Source: Bacteroidota bacterium
Lineage (GTDB): Bacteria; Bacteroidota; Ignavibacteria; UBA10030; UBA6906
Direction: 5' to 3'
Assembly: GCA_030835135.1 (NCBI GenBank)
Contig: JAUQWO010000064.1
Coordinates: 62,001 to 126,000 of the forward strand
DNA: 64,000 nucleotides
In this document: positions 36,826 to 45,812 of the stretch, piece by piece
Position numbering within the stretch: the stretch's first letter is position 1
How the letters are laid out: each line of letters opens with the position of its first letter
The notes under the pieces: generated by a model
What the model saw: only the letters and a program-made list of their open reading frames with translations
The model's database searches: none
What the model was told of the DNA's origin: nothing
Translations under genes and position numbers: made by a program

Positions 36826-38328
36826 TCAGTGCGCATGGAGATAACAGATCCGATGCCCCGCCAGGGCGTCGAAGATCTCTTCATTGTGGGAGATCACGAG
36901 AATGGCCATGCCCGCCGCCATCTTGTGTTGCAGGATACGAACCACCCGGGTGCAGCTCTCGAAGTCCAGGCCGTTCAGCGGTTCGTCCAGGATCAGGATG
37001 TCCGTGTCGAGTACCAGTCCGCGCAACAGGTTGAGCCTCTGTTTCTGCCCCCCGCTGAGGAAGCGAACCTTCTTCGGCAGGAGCTCGCGGATCTCGCTTT
37101 CATCGAACAACTCCCCCGCCAGGGCAACGATGGCGTCAGGGGTCAGCGCACGCCGCGTGGGCAGGCCGAGGAAGGAGTCGCGCATGGTCGATTGCTGGTT
37201 CAAGGCCTCATCCGCATGCTGGAACACCATGGTCATCGTTCTGCCCCAGATCTTCCGCTGCCAGAAGGAGCGCGGGGTCTTCCCGTCGATCCGGAGATCC
37301 TTGATTGAGGCGTGAATGTCACCCTCATTGATGAGCCCCATCACGCGCTTGACAAGCGTCGTCTTCCCCGTGCCGCTCGGTGCCTTAAGATATGTCAACG
37401 TCCCTGGGTGCAGGGAAAGGTGCGTGCGCCGGACACCTTCCCGGTCGGGTGCAATGACCAACCGCCGTCCGAAGACCGTCAGGGTGTGGTCCACGGTGAG
37501 TACGGGCGCACGGTCGGGTGTGTGCCCTGCCGTCGTTGTGGCGTGCTCCAAGGCTCTGACCCATCCGGTATACCGCGCCGGATCGAAGTCGCGCATCACG
37601 ATCCCTCCGTCATGCCGCGCCAATTCCCGGAAGACGATCTGTTCCCTGAGCGCCGCATCCTCGGTGGCGATCCGGCTGATCATGGAATAGTCGTGCGTGA
37701 TCACGAGCCCGGTGAATGGGCGGCGCCGGTAACTCCCGAAGAGCCCGCTGAGAAATATATCGCGGAACCTGTTGTCCAGGCTCCCGCTCGGTTCGTCGAA
37801 CACGAACAGGGTCTCCGGGCCCCGTGCGTCGCCGGGTGGCAGCATGGCGATCTTCTCGAGGGCCATCGCCAGAAGGATGCGCTGCTTTTCGCCTCCGCTC
37901 GGACGGTAGGGCTTCGGATAGACCTGAAGGATCTCCTTCAGATCGCCGCCCGCCCTCCCTTCCCAAAGGCGTCGCAGCGCCTCCTGACCGGGGGACGACC
38001 GCGCCAGGCTGCCTTCACGCATCTGGTCGTGCAGGGTCATGAGCGGATTCAGATGCGACGACGGTTCCTGGAACACGAAGAAGCCATGCTCCCGGATCTC
38101 CCGGACCTCCGTGCAGCGGAGGTAATCGGCGTAGGTCATGCCGTTGATCACCGCGGTCAGTTCGGCCGGGTCCAACAACCCGTACACCGCCCGGGAGATC
38201 AGCGACTTCCCGATGCCCGATTCGCCAAAGAGGAATGTCACCCGGCTACGCGGGATCGTGAAGTCGGCACAGTCCACCAGAAGCTTGCCGTCGGCCGCGA
38301 TCTGTATGTCGAATTGGAGTTCGTCCAT
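36826..38328 (-). CDS. ABC transporter ATPase, two nucleotide-binding domains fused (DppD/DppF-like)
   Basis: 500 residues holding two complete ABC cassettes. NBD1: Walker A GESGIGKS (35-42), signature PSGGEKQR (143-150), Walker B LFVFDEP. NBD2: Walker A APSGTGKTT (316-324), signature LSGGQKQR (424-431), Walker B ILILDEP. The spacing and the EP-SGSLD / EP-LNGLD ends resemble peptide/nickel importers (Dpp/Opp), where the two ATPases are usually separate genes. It energises import by the two permeases encoded just upstream. ATG 38328 lies 5 bp after the permease stop; the frame stays open further upstream but overlaps the permease gene. Confidence 0.88.
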   Translation of the reverse strand: MDELQFDIQIAADGKLLVDCADFTIPRSRVTFLFGESGIGKSLISRAVYGLLDPAELTAVINGMTYADYLRCTEVREIREHGFFVFQEPSSHLNPLMTLHDQMREGSLARSSPGQEALRRLWEGRAGGDLKEILQVYPKPYRPSGGEKQRILLAMALEKIAMLPPGDARGPETLFVFDEPSGSLDNRFRDIFLSGLFGSYRRRPFTGLVITHDYSMISRIATEDAALREQIVFRELARHDGGIVMRDFDPARYTGWVRALEHATTTAGHTPDRAPVLTVDHTLTVFGRRLVIAPDREGVRRTHLSLHPGTLTYLKAPSGTGKTTLVKRVMGLINEGDIHASIKDLRIDGKTPRSFWQRKIWGRTMTMVFQHADEALNQQSTMRDSFLGLPTRRALTPDAIVALAGELFDESEIRELLPKKVRFLSGGQKQRLNLLRGLVLDTDILILDEPLNGLDFESCTRVVRILQHKMAAGMAILVISHNEEIFDALAGHRICYLHAH

Positions 38329-38333
38329 GCGTC

Positions 38334-39218
38334 TTACAGTCTGTATCGCCGCACCATGCCATTGGCGACATGGTGCGTGCAGATGAGCGTGTAGATGATC
38401 GTCGCTGCGACCGTGAGTCCCTGCAGATGGCGCGTCAGGAGCGCGCCGAAATACGACGGGTCGGCCAGCGTGAGCCCGATGGCAAGGATGTCTTGTTTGC
38501 TGTCCATGCGGGCGAGCAGGCTCCCGAGGGTCACCGGGAAATTCGCCGAGCTCACGTCGGTGGACAGACCAACGGAGATGATGAAATCGATGCTGCACTG
38601 CAGGAAGACCGCCATGCCGAACACCGCCACGGCCTTGTGCAGGAGATGCGCGGCGCTGTTCTTCCGCAGGATCTCCACATTGATGATCCGCCGCATCGGG
38701 ATGCCGCACACCAGCATGGCATCCACGAAATCCAGCTTCCGGTAGTGCGCGATCCGCTCACGGATGAGGTCCATGACCTCCAGGAACACGAACAGACTGA
38801 CGACCACAGACATCAGGACCAGCTGGAGCAGTGGTGAGCGCAACGAGCCTTCGATGATGAATGCGGTCAGCACGACGTCGCCCAGGAGGATCCCGACGAT
38901 CTGGGGGACGGAGCGGATCAGATCGAAGAGGAAGGTCATGACAAGATACACGCTGCGGATCCCGCGCTGTTCCAGGGTATCCATAAGCAATGCTGCACCC
39001 CACCCGAGGAGCATCGAGAAGACGACGACCAGTGCGCCGCCAAGGAAGGAGTTGAGCAGGGCAAGCCGGACCTGCGCGAAGGCCGGAACGTTCAGGAACA
39101 GGAGGTCCCAGAGCCACATCGCGCCGATCCCTGCAACCCAGACAAGGATCCACCGGATATCGGTGCGGGATGGCGGGGCAAGACGCAGCGGAGCATGGCG
39201 GTCAGTGCCGGTTGTCAT
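38334..39218 (-). CDS. ABC importer permease, DppC-like
   Basis: 294 residues, about six hydrophobic segments. The coupling-helix region reads HYRKLDFVDAMLVCGIPMRRIINVEILRKN, a form of the EAA loop (D-A-x3-G-x9-h-x-P) in which helices dock to the ATPase; here some of the consensus is altered. The start MTTGTD at 39218 overlaps the end of the preceding permease gene by 17 bp. The tail HHVANGMVRRYRL resembles the basic end of DppC/OppC proteins. It forms the membrane channel with the next permease. Confidence 0.78.
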   Translation of the reverse strand: MTTGTDRHAPLRLAPPSRTDIRWILVWVAGIGAMWLWDLLFLNVPAFAQVRLALLNSFLGGALVVVFSMLLGWGAALLMDTLEQRGIRSVYLVMTFLFDLIRSVPQIVGILLGDVVLTAFIIEGSLRSPLLQLVLMSVVVSLFVFLEVMDLIRERIAHYRKLDFVDAMLVCGIPMRRIINVEILRKNSAAHLLHKAVAVFGMAVFLQCSIDFIISVGLSTDVSSANFPVTLGSLLARMDSKQDILAIGLTLADPSYFGALLTRHLQGLTVAATIIYTLICTHHVANGMVRRYRL

Positions 39219-40314
39219 ACCTCAGTCCCTCCCGGTACCGGTACACATCCACCGCGATCTCGGTCAGTTTCACCAGCAGGAAGATCCCGAACACGATCGC
39301 CGCCGATTGTGCATGATGCTTGTAGAGCAAGGTCTGCAGGAGCTCATAGCACAGATGCCCCTGAATGTTCAATGCCATCTCGATGATGATAAGCCCCGTG
39401 ATGAGGAAGGACGCCTGCATCTTCAGGGCAGGCAGATACTGATGCTGCGCATTGCGATAGATGTGATCGAGAACGTGGCCGGGGAAACGGCGTGGGAGCA
39501 CGAGCAACGAGCGAAGCGTGAGGCCGCCGGGGACGTTCCACGCGTAGATCCCGCTGAGGTTCTTGACGAGCGCAGTGTCAACATAGCCCTTTCTGCTCTC
39601 GGCCATCAGCAGCGTCGTGAAGGCATTGGCGTTGGTGATCACCAGACCGTTCGAGACGATGCCGAGCACCACCATGAAGAGGAAGGAATCCATATCGACG
39701 TTCGTCTTCACGGCGTAGCCGATCACATACGCAGGCGCAAACAACAGGGTGTACGCGCCACCCTTCAGAAGAGCCACACCGAGCAGGCGGGCGCTGCGTC
39801 CCGCGCGCCTCGCCGCCCCGCCACTTGCCTGCAACGACTGCCATGCTTCCTTCAGGTACGATCCCCGGCCCTGCTTGAAGTGGACGAAGCGGAACAGGGC
39901 CAGGGTTTGTGAGGCATAGAACGAGAGTCCGAGCACAATGACATAGACGACGATGAACTGCAGATACATGCCACCGAGGCGCCGGAGTACGGGCCCCGTG
40001 AGGCCGCGGTCATCCGCACCGGTCTTTTGTGTCGGATCCGTGAAGCGGGATTGCAGCTCCTGCTGGATCGCTGTCAGGAGTGCTTCATGCGCACGCACGG
40101 AATCGGGCCGCGCAACATTCATCGCCTCCCGCAGCAGTGCGCGGTCCGACGCCTGCGTCAGGTCGATACCGGGAATGCGCAGGTACGGCGCCAGTGCCGC
40201 CTCGCGCGCCAGATGGTCCTCATCGGGGCGGCCACCAACGAACGACACGGCCGCGACGAACAGGATCGTGACGACAAGAATGCTGCTGATATGTTCAATG
40301 ATGAGCCGGCGCAT
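39202..40314 (-). CDS. ABC importer permease, DppB-like, divergent
   Basis: 370 residues. An N-terminal membrane segment (ISSILVVTILFVAAVSF) is followed by about 80 periplasmic residues, then five more segments. The EAA-type loop is ESRKGYVDTALVKNLSGIYAWN, and KMQASFLITGLIIIEMALNIQG is the last helix pair, where DppB-type proteins usually carry an LIGG-x-V-x-E segment. The conserved residues are weakened, so this is a distant member of the family. ATG 40314 is 1 bp from the stop of the upstream gene, indicating tight coupling. Confidence 0.75.
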   Translation of the reverse strand: MRRLIIEHISSILVVTILFVAAVSFVGGRPDEDHLAREAALAPYLRIPGIDLTQASDRALLREAMNVARPDSVRAHEALLTAIQQELQSRFTDPTQKTGADDRGLTGPVLRRLGGMYLQFIVVYVIVLGLSFYASQTLALFRFVHFKQGRGSYLKEAWQSLQASGGAARRAGRSARLLGVALLKGGAYTLLFAPAYVIGYAVKTNVDMDSFLFMVVLGIVSNGLVITNANAFTTLLMAESRKGYVDTALVKNLSGIYAWNVPGGLTLRSLLVLPRRFPGHVLDHIYRNAQHQYLPALKMQASFLITGLIIIEMALNIQGHLCYELLQTLLYKHHAQSAAIVFGIFLLVKLTEIAVDVYRYREGLRYDNRH

Positions 40315-40315
40315 G

Positions 40316-41206
40316 TCAGTCGGGGCGCACCTCGAATCCATCCGTTGCGGCAACAGTCCGGAATCCTGACCCCGCGATCCGGTCCTCGACGTCCCTCATG
40401 AGATACCGCGTGCTCTCCGGGAAATCGCGGACCGCCGAACCACCCACCAGTGTGCAGCGCAGGACATTCCCCTCCGGTCGGGCCTCCCAGCGTGGCGCTG
40501 ACAGGCGTCCGTTCCCACGTGCGGCAAGGAACGAGAAGACATTGGTGAGTTTGCTGTTGACGCGGGAGAGGACGGAACGGACCCCGTCGACGATCGACGG
40601 GGGAACACCGGACGGCAGCGTGACAGCCAGGCGTGCGGATCCCCAGACCCGGCCTTCGGCCGCCGGAGCAAGATCGACCCATCCGTACGTGTCGCGCCCC
40701 GAAGAACCGCGGACATAGGTCTGCGCGCCGCGGGAGAAGATCCGGATCAATCGCTCGCCGGCACCGAGCACGGCAGTGCGCTGGCCGCCCGGCGTCCGGA
40801 ATGTCAACGCACCCGCGCGGAGGACGAGCACCGTGTCCCCCGGATGGAACATACCGTCATGCGTGGCGACCACTCCAGCCTGGGCTTCTCCGGCGAGACG
40901 GCCGGAAGCATCACGGACAAGAAAGAACTCTGTCCCGCTGATCCGCACACGCATGCAGGGTGTGAAGCCATCGCCCAGCATGTCGCGCCGTAGTACCACC
41001 GCCATGGGGACGAAGGGTTGGAGCACGGCGTGCTCGGCCCCGGTGAGGGTCTGCTGATAACGGTTCAGCACCGTCAACCGTGTGGGGCGCTCGACGATCA
41101 GGAGTTCGCCTCTCTCCTGCGCCGCACAGGGTCGGAACGCACCGGTCAGACCAAGCAGGATGATCAGCCACCACACGGGACCGGCCTGCGGCCGGCGGAG
41201 GATCAT
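40316..41206 (-). CDS. Exported protein of unknown function in the ABC importer operon
   Basis: 296 residues. A cleavable signal peptide (WWLIILLGLTGAFRPCAAQ) leads to a beta-rich periplasmic protein. Two segments look like small SH3-type barrels (GDTVLVLRAGALTFRTPGG; AQTYVRGSSGRDTYGWVDL). The C-terminal ~90 residues begin with PSIVDGVRSVLSRVNSKL and end GFEVRPD, and I recognise no family for them. ATG 41206 overlaps the stop of the binding-protein gene (ATGA), so the two are translated together. It may be an accessory periplasmic subunit of the importer; that rests on position alone. Confidence 0.65.
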   Translation of the reverse strand: MILRRPQAGPVWWLIILLGLTGAFRPCAAQERGELLIVERPTRLTVLNRYQQTLTGAEHAVLQPFVPMAVVLRRDMLGDGFTPCMRVRISGTEFFLVRDASGRLAGEAQAGVVATHDGMFHPGDTVLVLRAGALTFRTPGGQRTAVLGAGERLIRIFSRGAQTYVRGSSGRDTYGWVDLAPAAEGRVWGSARLAVTLPSGVPPSIVDGVRSVLSRVNSKLTNVFSFLAARGNGRLSAPRWEARPEGNVLRCTLVGGSAVRDFPESTRYLMRDVEDRIAGSGFRTVAATDGFEVRPD

Positions 41207-42939
41207 TTCTTCTCCCGCTCCTTCCATTTCTTGATCGTCGACAGCTGGGAGGCAACGCCGTACAGATCGATGCTGGAACTGTCGAACTGCGTGCTGAAGT
41301 ACGCCAGCGACGGGAGGGAGAAGAGCCACTTCCCGAGACAGAGCTGCTGTTCCATGGCATCCACCCGGCGGGCGTATTCCTGCTTGTCGCCCACCTGACG
41401 GCTGGACATGAACCCGTACATGTCGGACATGAACTGGAGCACATCCTGCTGATCGACCGTCTCACGGCGTGCATCCAGCCGGAAGAAGTTGTGGTCCGCC
41501 TGCAGCGAGGCCGGACTGATCGCCGCGGTGCCTTCCGCCGTCAGCTCGGTCTGCAGGTTGATCTTGTAGGTCTCCAGGTCCGGTTCCCGCAGAACGATGT
41601 CATACAGGTCGAACAGGAAATTGCTCCGGTAGCCGGTGAAGGCCACCAGCACGGCATCGTAGTTGCCCTTCCGGATCACGTCGTTCGTCACCGCCGTGAC
41701 GTGCAGCTTCGCTCCGAAGAGTCCGGGCGTATTGAAGATCGAGATCAGCTCGCTGTACTCCTCGCGCGCCCCGTAGTTGAGGCACACCTGGATCTGGACG
41801 GTGTCCGGAAGGATTCCCGGGAATCCCGCCGAGGAGTCGGGTACGGACTCGATGACCTTCTCCTCCAAATAGTACGAACTGGACGGAAAGATGCTCGTGT
41901 TGAGGTAGTCCCCGAAATTATTGCTGTTCCCCTTGTAGTCCACGATGTTCCGCTGTTGCGGGGTGTTCACCTTGAAGAACCGGTCGAGCACCAGACGCGC
42001 GTCGACCAGCCGGCGGAGTTCCTTCCGCTGTTCCCTGTTGAGGCGTTCGGTGTTGAACAGGAGCGCGAAGAACGTGGTGCTGATGTTGGACTTCGCGAAG
42101 AACTCCTCGTGGTTCGCCAGCACAGGGGAAACGCTGCCGAACGGGGTATCGAGGAGGACGTTGATCGACTTCCCCTTCATCTCCGTCGGATACGTGCTGT
42201 TGTCGATGAACGGCATCAGGTCCACGAACGGGATGAGCGCCGGACTGCCGGGCATCCGGTAGTAGTTCGCCACACCTTCCTTCGGCGGCAAACTCAGGTA
42301 CGTCCCCGTGCCGTTGCGGTAATTCAGGTCGTTCATCGCACTGCCTTCGGGGAGGATCTTGAAGGACAGGATCTCCTTGATGTCGGCCTCCTTCCAGATA
42401 CGGTCGCCGCGGAACTGGAACCGAATGATATTCTCGGCATCCGGCCCCGCGAACGAGAAGTCGTCAACGGCCTGTGAGACCAAGATGTAGTCCGGCGAGA
42501 GGGTCCCCAGGCTCTGGATGCGCTTGAGCGTGAATTCCAGATCGCGCGCCGAAAACAGATGGTCCGGTCCCTTCCCCACCGTGATATCGTCCCCGTCCAT
42601 GGTCACCGGGAAACTGTCATGCCAGCGTTTCCCCTGCTTCAGGCGGACCGACACCACATTGTTCTCGTCCACCCCCAGGAGTTCGCCGAGCCCGTCCTCA
42701 TAGACGACGCCGCTCGGATTCGCGGAGAGATTGAAGAGCCCGTCGAACTGGATCTCATCCAGCTTGTCGGACAGCGCATTGGCGTTCGGCAGGTGCGGGT
42801 CGATCGCTGGTTTCTGATGCGCGATGAACGGGATCGCGATCCGCCCCTCCAGCCCGGCCCGGGAAAGGAAGTAGAATAGCACCGCCGCGGCGATGAGGAC
42901 CACGATGGCAGCGATGATGATGATCGTGCGTTTCTGCAT
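41203..42939 (-). CDS. Membrane-anchored family-5-like solute-binding protein
   Basis: 578 residues. MQKRTIIIIAAIVVLIAAAVLFYFLSR is a single N-terminal membrane anchor (shown in part as IIIIAAIVVLIAAAVL) with no lipobox. The periplasmic part follows the plan of peptide-binding (SBP_bac_5) proteins: FDGLFNLSANPSGVVY near the start, VRLKQGKRWHDSFPVT (the V-L-x-x-G-x-x-W-x-D-G-x-x-hT block of the family), LFSARDLEFTLKRI, and RRLVDARLVLDRFFKV. Later parts are diverged. It would capture a peptide and hand it to the two permeases. ATG 42939 has GAGG ~9 nt upstream and lies 11 bp after the lipoprotein stop. Confidence 0.78.
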   Translation of the reverse strand: MQKRTIIIIAAIVVLIAAAVLFYFLSRAGLEGRIAIPFIAHQKPAIDPHLPNANALSDKLDEIQFDGLFNLSANPSGVVYEDGLGELLGVDENNVVSVRLKQGKRWHDSFPVTMDGDDITVGKGPDHLFSARDLEFTLKRIQSLGTLSPDYILVSQAVDDFSFAGPDAENIIRFQFRGDRIWKEADIKEILSFKILPEGSAMNDLNYRNGTGTYLSLPPKEGVANYYRMPGSPALIPFVDLMPFIDNSTYPTEMKGKSINVLLDTPFGSVSPVLANHEEFFAKSNISTTFFALLFNTERLNREQRKELRRLVDARLVLDRFFKVNTPQQRNIVDYKGNSNNFGDYLNTSIFPSSSYYLEEKVIESVPDSSAGFPGILPDTVQIQVCLNYGAREEYSELISIFNTPGLFGAKLHVTAVTNDVIRKGNYDAVLVAFTGYRSNFLFDLYDIVLREPDLETYKINLQTELTAEGTAAISPASLQADHNFFRLDARRETVDQQDVLQFMSDMYGFMSSRQVGDKQEYARRVDAMEQQLCLGKWLFSLPSLAYFSTQFDSSSIDLYGVASQLSTIKKWKEREKK

Positions 42940-42950
42940 GACTGGCGACC

Positions 42951-45182
42951 TCAATTCTTTCGGATGATGGGGACCTGGGCCATGGCACTCACTTCGAAGA
43001 CCCGGTACCCCGGATACATGAACCGCACCTCGAGGATATTGTTCCCATCCTTGTCCATCTGGACCGGAGAGATCAGCGACTCGTAGTTGTTGTCCGCTTT
43101 CGGCGCCGTGATGCGGAAGCGCCCTTCATTCTTGATCGGCTTCCTGTTGATCGTGATCTCCTTGTACCACTGCTCGCTCCCTGCTTTTGCCGCCACCTCC
43201 GGCGGGAGTTTGACCGTGATATCAAACACCGGGAACGCCGCATCCGACGGGATGTTCAGCCGGAGCCGGAGGACGTATTCGTTGGTGCCGCGGAGATTCT
43301 GCGTGACCGGCAGGGCATACACGCGCCGGTACTCCTTCGCCTTCACGATCCACTTCGCCACCTGGGGATCGCATTCGTTGATGTACGCCTTGATCTGTTT
43401 GTCGTCCCCGCGGTACTGCTTCCCGTGCTCGACGATCGCGCGCGCCCTCTCGGCCCCTTTCACCGCGATGTTCTTCGTGAACTCCGCATACAGGGCTTTG
43501 ATCGCTGCTTCGGGGAACCGGATGTTCTTCGCCGCCGTGAGATACGACTCGATCTGCTGGTTCCGCTGTGCGACAACACCGGACCCGCCGGCGCTGAACG
43601 TCACACGGAGGGCCGGAATGAACACGGAATCCTGATACATGGCGGGCACATCGTCCGTGACCAGGATGTTGCGCGCGATGAACGCCTCCACCTTCTGCTC
43701 TGTCGCCGCCTTCATCCGTCCGAACAGGTCGGACTCAAGATGGTTCACGAACATGTCTTTGTGGGTACGCAGCGATGCGCTCGTATTCGCTTCGATGGCG
43801 TTGTGCAGATCGCGGAGCTGTTCCTCGGCCATGCGCCACGATTCCATCACGATCCGGCCGGCAACCGTCCGGGCACGGGTATGAATGCTCTGATACCCGA
43901 CGATCTGTGCGGTCGTCGCAGCGACCTCCTGGTCGAGGGCGGCAACGCACGGATACCCGGCCTGCCGTTCGAACCGGCTGAGTTCCGAGCCCACGAACGC
44001 GGCATTCGCGGCAGCGTCACGCTCGAGCAGTGCGGCGTACAGGGTATCCGACAGCCAGGTGGGGTTGCGCTGGAGGAGTTTGGGGATCTCTGCCAGACGC
44101 TCCTTCGCCACTGCCAGCGCACCGGCCTCCACGTTGTACCGGGCAAGGAAGTCCTCGAGGGACTGGAGTTCTTCAGGGTACTGTTCGCCTACCGCAGCAT
44201 ACAATTTCCGGACCGGCGCCGTGGCCGGCTTCAATGTGACCGGCCGGGGGTCGGTACGCGTCTTGACCTGGTTCTCGTAGTAGGCCGGGACATGGGCCAG
44301 CCGGGCCATGATGAGCGACCTCGCACGGTCGACGACCGGCTTCCGGAGCGAGCCCGATTGCCTGAAGAAGTCGGCGAACGTCGGCGCCGCGGCCAGGAAT
44401 GCCTCCATGGACCCGCGTGTGTCCTTTTCGCGATCGAAGAAGGCAAGCGCCGTCGCGTATTCGGTCTGGAACTTCAGTTCGTCGTCCACTGCCGCACGCA
44501 GCTTCGAGTAACTCACGTATGCGGTGTCCCGGCTGCCGGCGATCTCCGGGGGGAACAAGGTCCCGAGCTTCACGAGTTCATCACGCAACGCCGAGATGGT
44601 GCCGGTGGTCCGGTCCAGCCCCGCCCGCTCCTTCTTCAGGTCGACCTGTTCGCTCATGAAGTCCGGGCCGATCGACTCATACGTCTGCCGCCCGACGACG
44701 TTCGAACTCAGCGTGCCGCTGTATTCCACGTATTTGTTTTCGAACGTGAACCGCCACCGGGGGGCATACCGGTAGTGCATGTTCAGACGCGTGTCGGCCT
44801 TGACCGGATCGATGACCCAGTAGAACGTCAGCACCCGGGTATCCACGGCATAGACGCTCATGGTATCCGAGCCTGCCGTCTCATCGGGTATCCGGTCGGC
44901 GGGTTTCACCCCGTCATCGAATACCGCGGTCAGCGTCGACCCGATGATCGACTTGTTGCTGAGGGTCAGCACGAGGACCGTATTGTCGCGCGGCGGCGCG
45001 GGGAACGTGACGAAGTACTTGCCATCCTTGTCCAGGGTGAACTGCTCATCGCCATTCTTCAGTTCGATGTATCCCCGTTCCGCCGGCAGCACCTCCGGGT
45101 CCGGGGACAGTTCCTTATAGGCCGCGCATCCGGCGAGGAGCGAGGCAAGAAAGAGGACGGGCCAGATTCGTCTCACGGTCAT
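42951..45182 (-). CDS. Large lipoprotein of unknown function, first gene of the importer operon
   Basis: 743 residues. The lipobox LLAGC lies near residue 18 (LASLLAGCAAYKE), giving a lipid-anchored protein. After a beta-rich N-terminal part, there is a long, mainly helical centre (about 170-560) rich in charged residues, with possible coiled-coil stretches such as RNQQIESYLTAAKNIR. The end (about 610-743: LRLRLNIPSDAAFPVFDITVKLPPE) is again beta-rich. No family is recognised. It leads a minus-strand operon of seven closely spaced genes, so it is probably an envelope component linked to peptide capture. ATG 45182 gives the lipoprotein signal; the upstream in-frame start does not. Confidence 0.68.
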   Translation of the reverse strand: MTVRRIWPVLFLASLLAGCAAYKELSPDPEVLPAERGYIELKNGDEQFTLDKDGKYFVTFPAPPRDNTVLVLTLSNKSIIGSTLTAVFDDGVKPADRIPDETAGSDTMSVYAVDTRVLTFYWVIDPVKADTRLNMHYRYAPRWRFTFENKYVEYSGTLSSNVVGRQTYESIGPDFMSEQVDLKKERAGLDRTTGTISALRDELVKLGTLFPPEIAGSRDTAYVSYSKLRAAVDDELKFQTEYATALAFFDREKDTRGSMEAFLAAAPTFADFFRQSGSLRKPVVDRARSLIMARLAHVPAYYENQVKTRTDPRPVTLKPATAPVRKLYAAVGEQYPEELQSLEDFLARYNVEAGALAVAKERLAEIPKLLQRNPTWLSDTLYAALLERDAAANAAFVGSELSRFERQAGYPCVAALDQEVAATTAQIVGYQSIHTRARTVAGRIVMESWRMAEEQLRDLHNAIEANTSASLRTHKDMFVNHLESDLFGRMKAATEQKVEAFIARNILVTDDVPAMYQDSVFIPALRVTFSAGGSGVVAQRNQQIESYLTAAKNIRFPEAAIKALYAEFTKNIAVKGAERARAIVEHGKQYRGDDKQIKAYINECDPQVAKWIVKAKEYRRVYALPVTQNLRGTNEYVLRLRLNIPSDAAFPVFDITVKLPPEVAAKAGSEQWYKEITINRKPIKNEGRFRITAPKADNNYESLISPVQMDKDGNNILEVRFMYPGYRVFEVSAMAQVPIIRKN

Positions 45183-45376
45183 TCTCCAGTCAAAGTGTAC
45201 GATACACTCAAGATCGAAAACTTGACAGTGTGTTTCAAGGGGTTTATGAAGGAATGCGGTAAACCCACGCAAGGATCAGCGATTCGCACCGTGGAGCACG
45301 ACTTCGTATTGTGATGATTTTCCGCTACATTGGGGTATTGTGAACAGACGATCACCGGCAACACAGGAGAGCAGCA

Positions 45377-45730
45377 ATGAGTGACCACGCATGGATCACG
45401 GAATTCCCCGCCGCCATCACCGTCTGCGATGCGGAGGGGATCATCATCGCGATGAACAACCGCGCCATCGAATCATTCGCGGGGGACGGCGGAGCAGCAC
45501 TGATCGGCAGGAACGTCCTCGATTGCCATCCGGAGCCATCACGGACCCAGCTCACCGCCATGCTCGCGTCCGGAGAGAAGAACGTGTACACGATCCAGAA
45601 GAACGGCGTGAGAAAGCTGATCTATCAATCGCCATGGTATCAGCACGGCACCTACGCAGGCTTCGTGGAGATGAGCCTGCCGCTCCCCGACGCGATGCCG
45701 CATTTCAACAGGGACGCACCGCGGACCTGA
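45377..45730 (+). CDS. Single-domain PAS protein
   Basis: 117 residues consisting of one PAS fold: TEFPAAITVCDAEGIIIAMNN (shown as AAITVCDAEGIIIAMNN), ALIGRNVLDCHPEPS, and the beta-sheet NVYTIQKNGVRKLIYQSPWY. There is no output domain. It is soluble and cytoplasmic. Short PAS proteins with the DCHPEPS segment are known as free-standing predicted sensors whose ligand is not settled. AGGAG lies 8 nt before ATG 45377. The gene is divergent from the importer operon and convergent with the large glycosidase-like gene, so it seems to be a one-gene unit. Confidence 0.82.
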   Translation: MSDHAWITEFPAAITVCDAEGIIIAMNNRAIESFAGDGGAALIGRNVLDCHPEPSRTQLTAMLASGEKNVYTIQKNGVRKLIYQSPWYQHGTYAGFVEMSLPLPDAMPHFNRDAPRT

Positions 45731-45812
45731 GGATCTGCCGGTGGGAGCACCACGCCCGGAACAGCGCAACGTGACACAGCATTTTCCGGGATCCGGTTCC
45801 ACGCGACAACGC

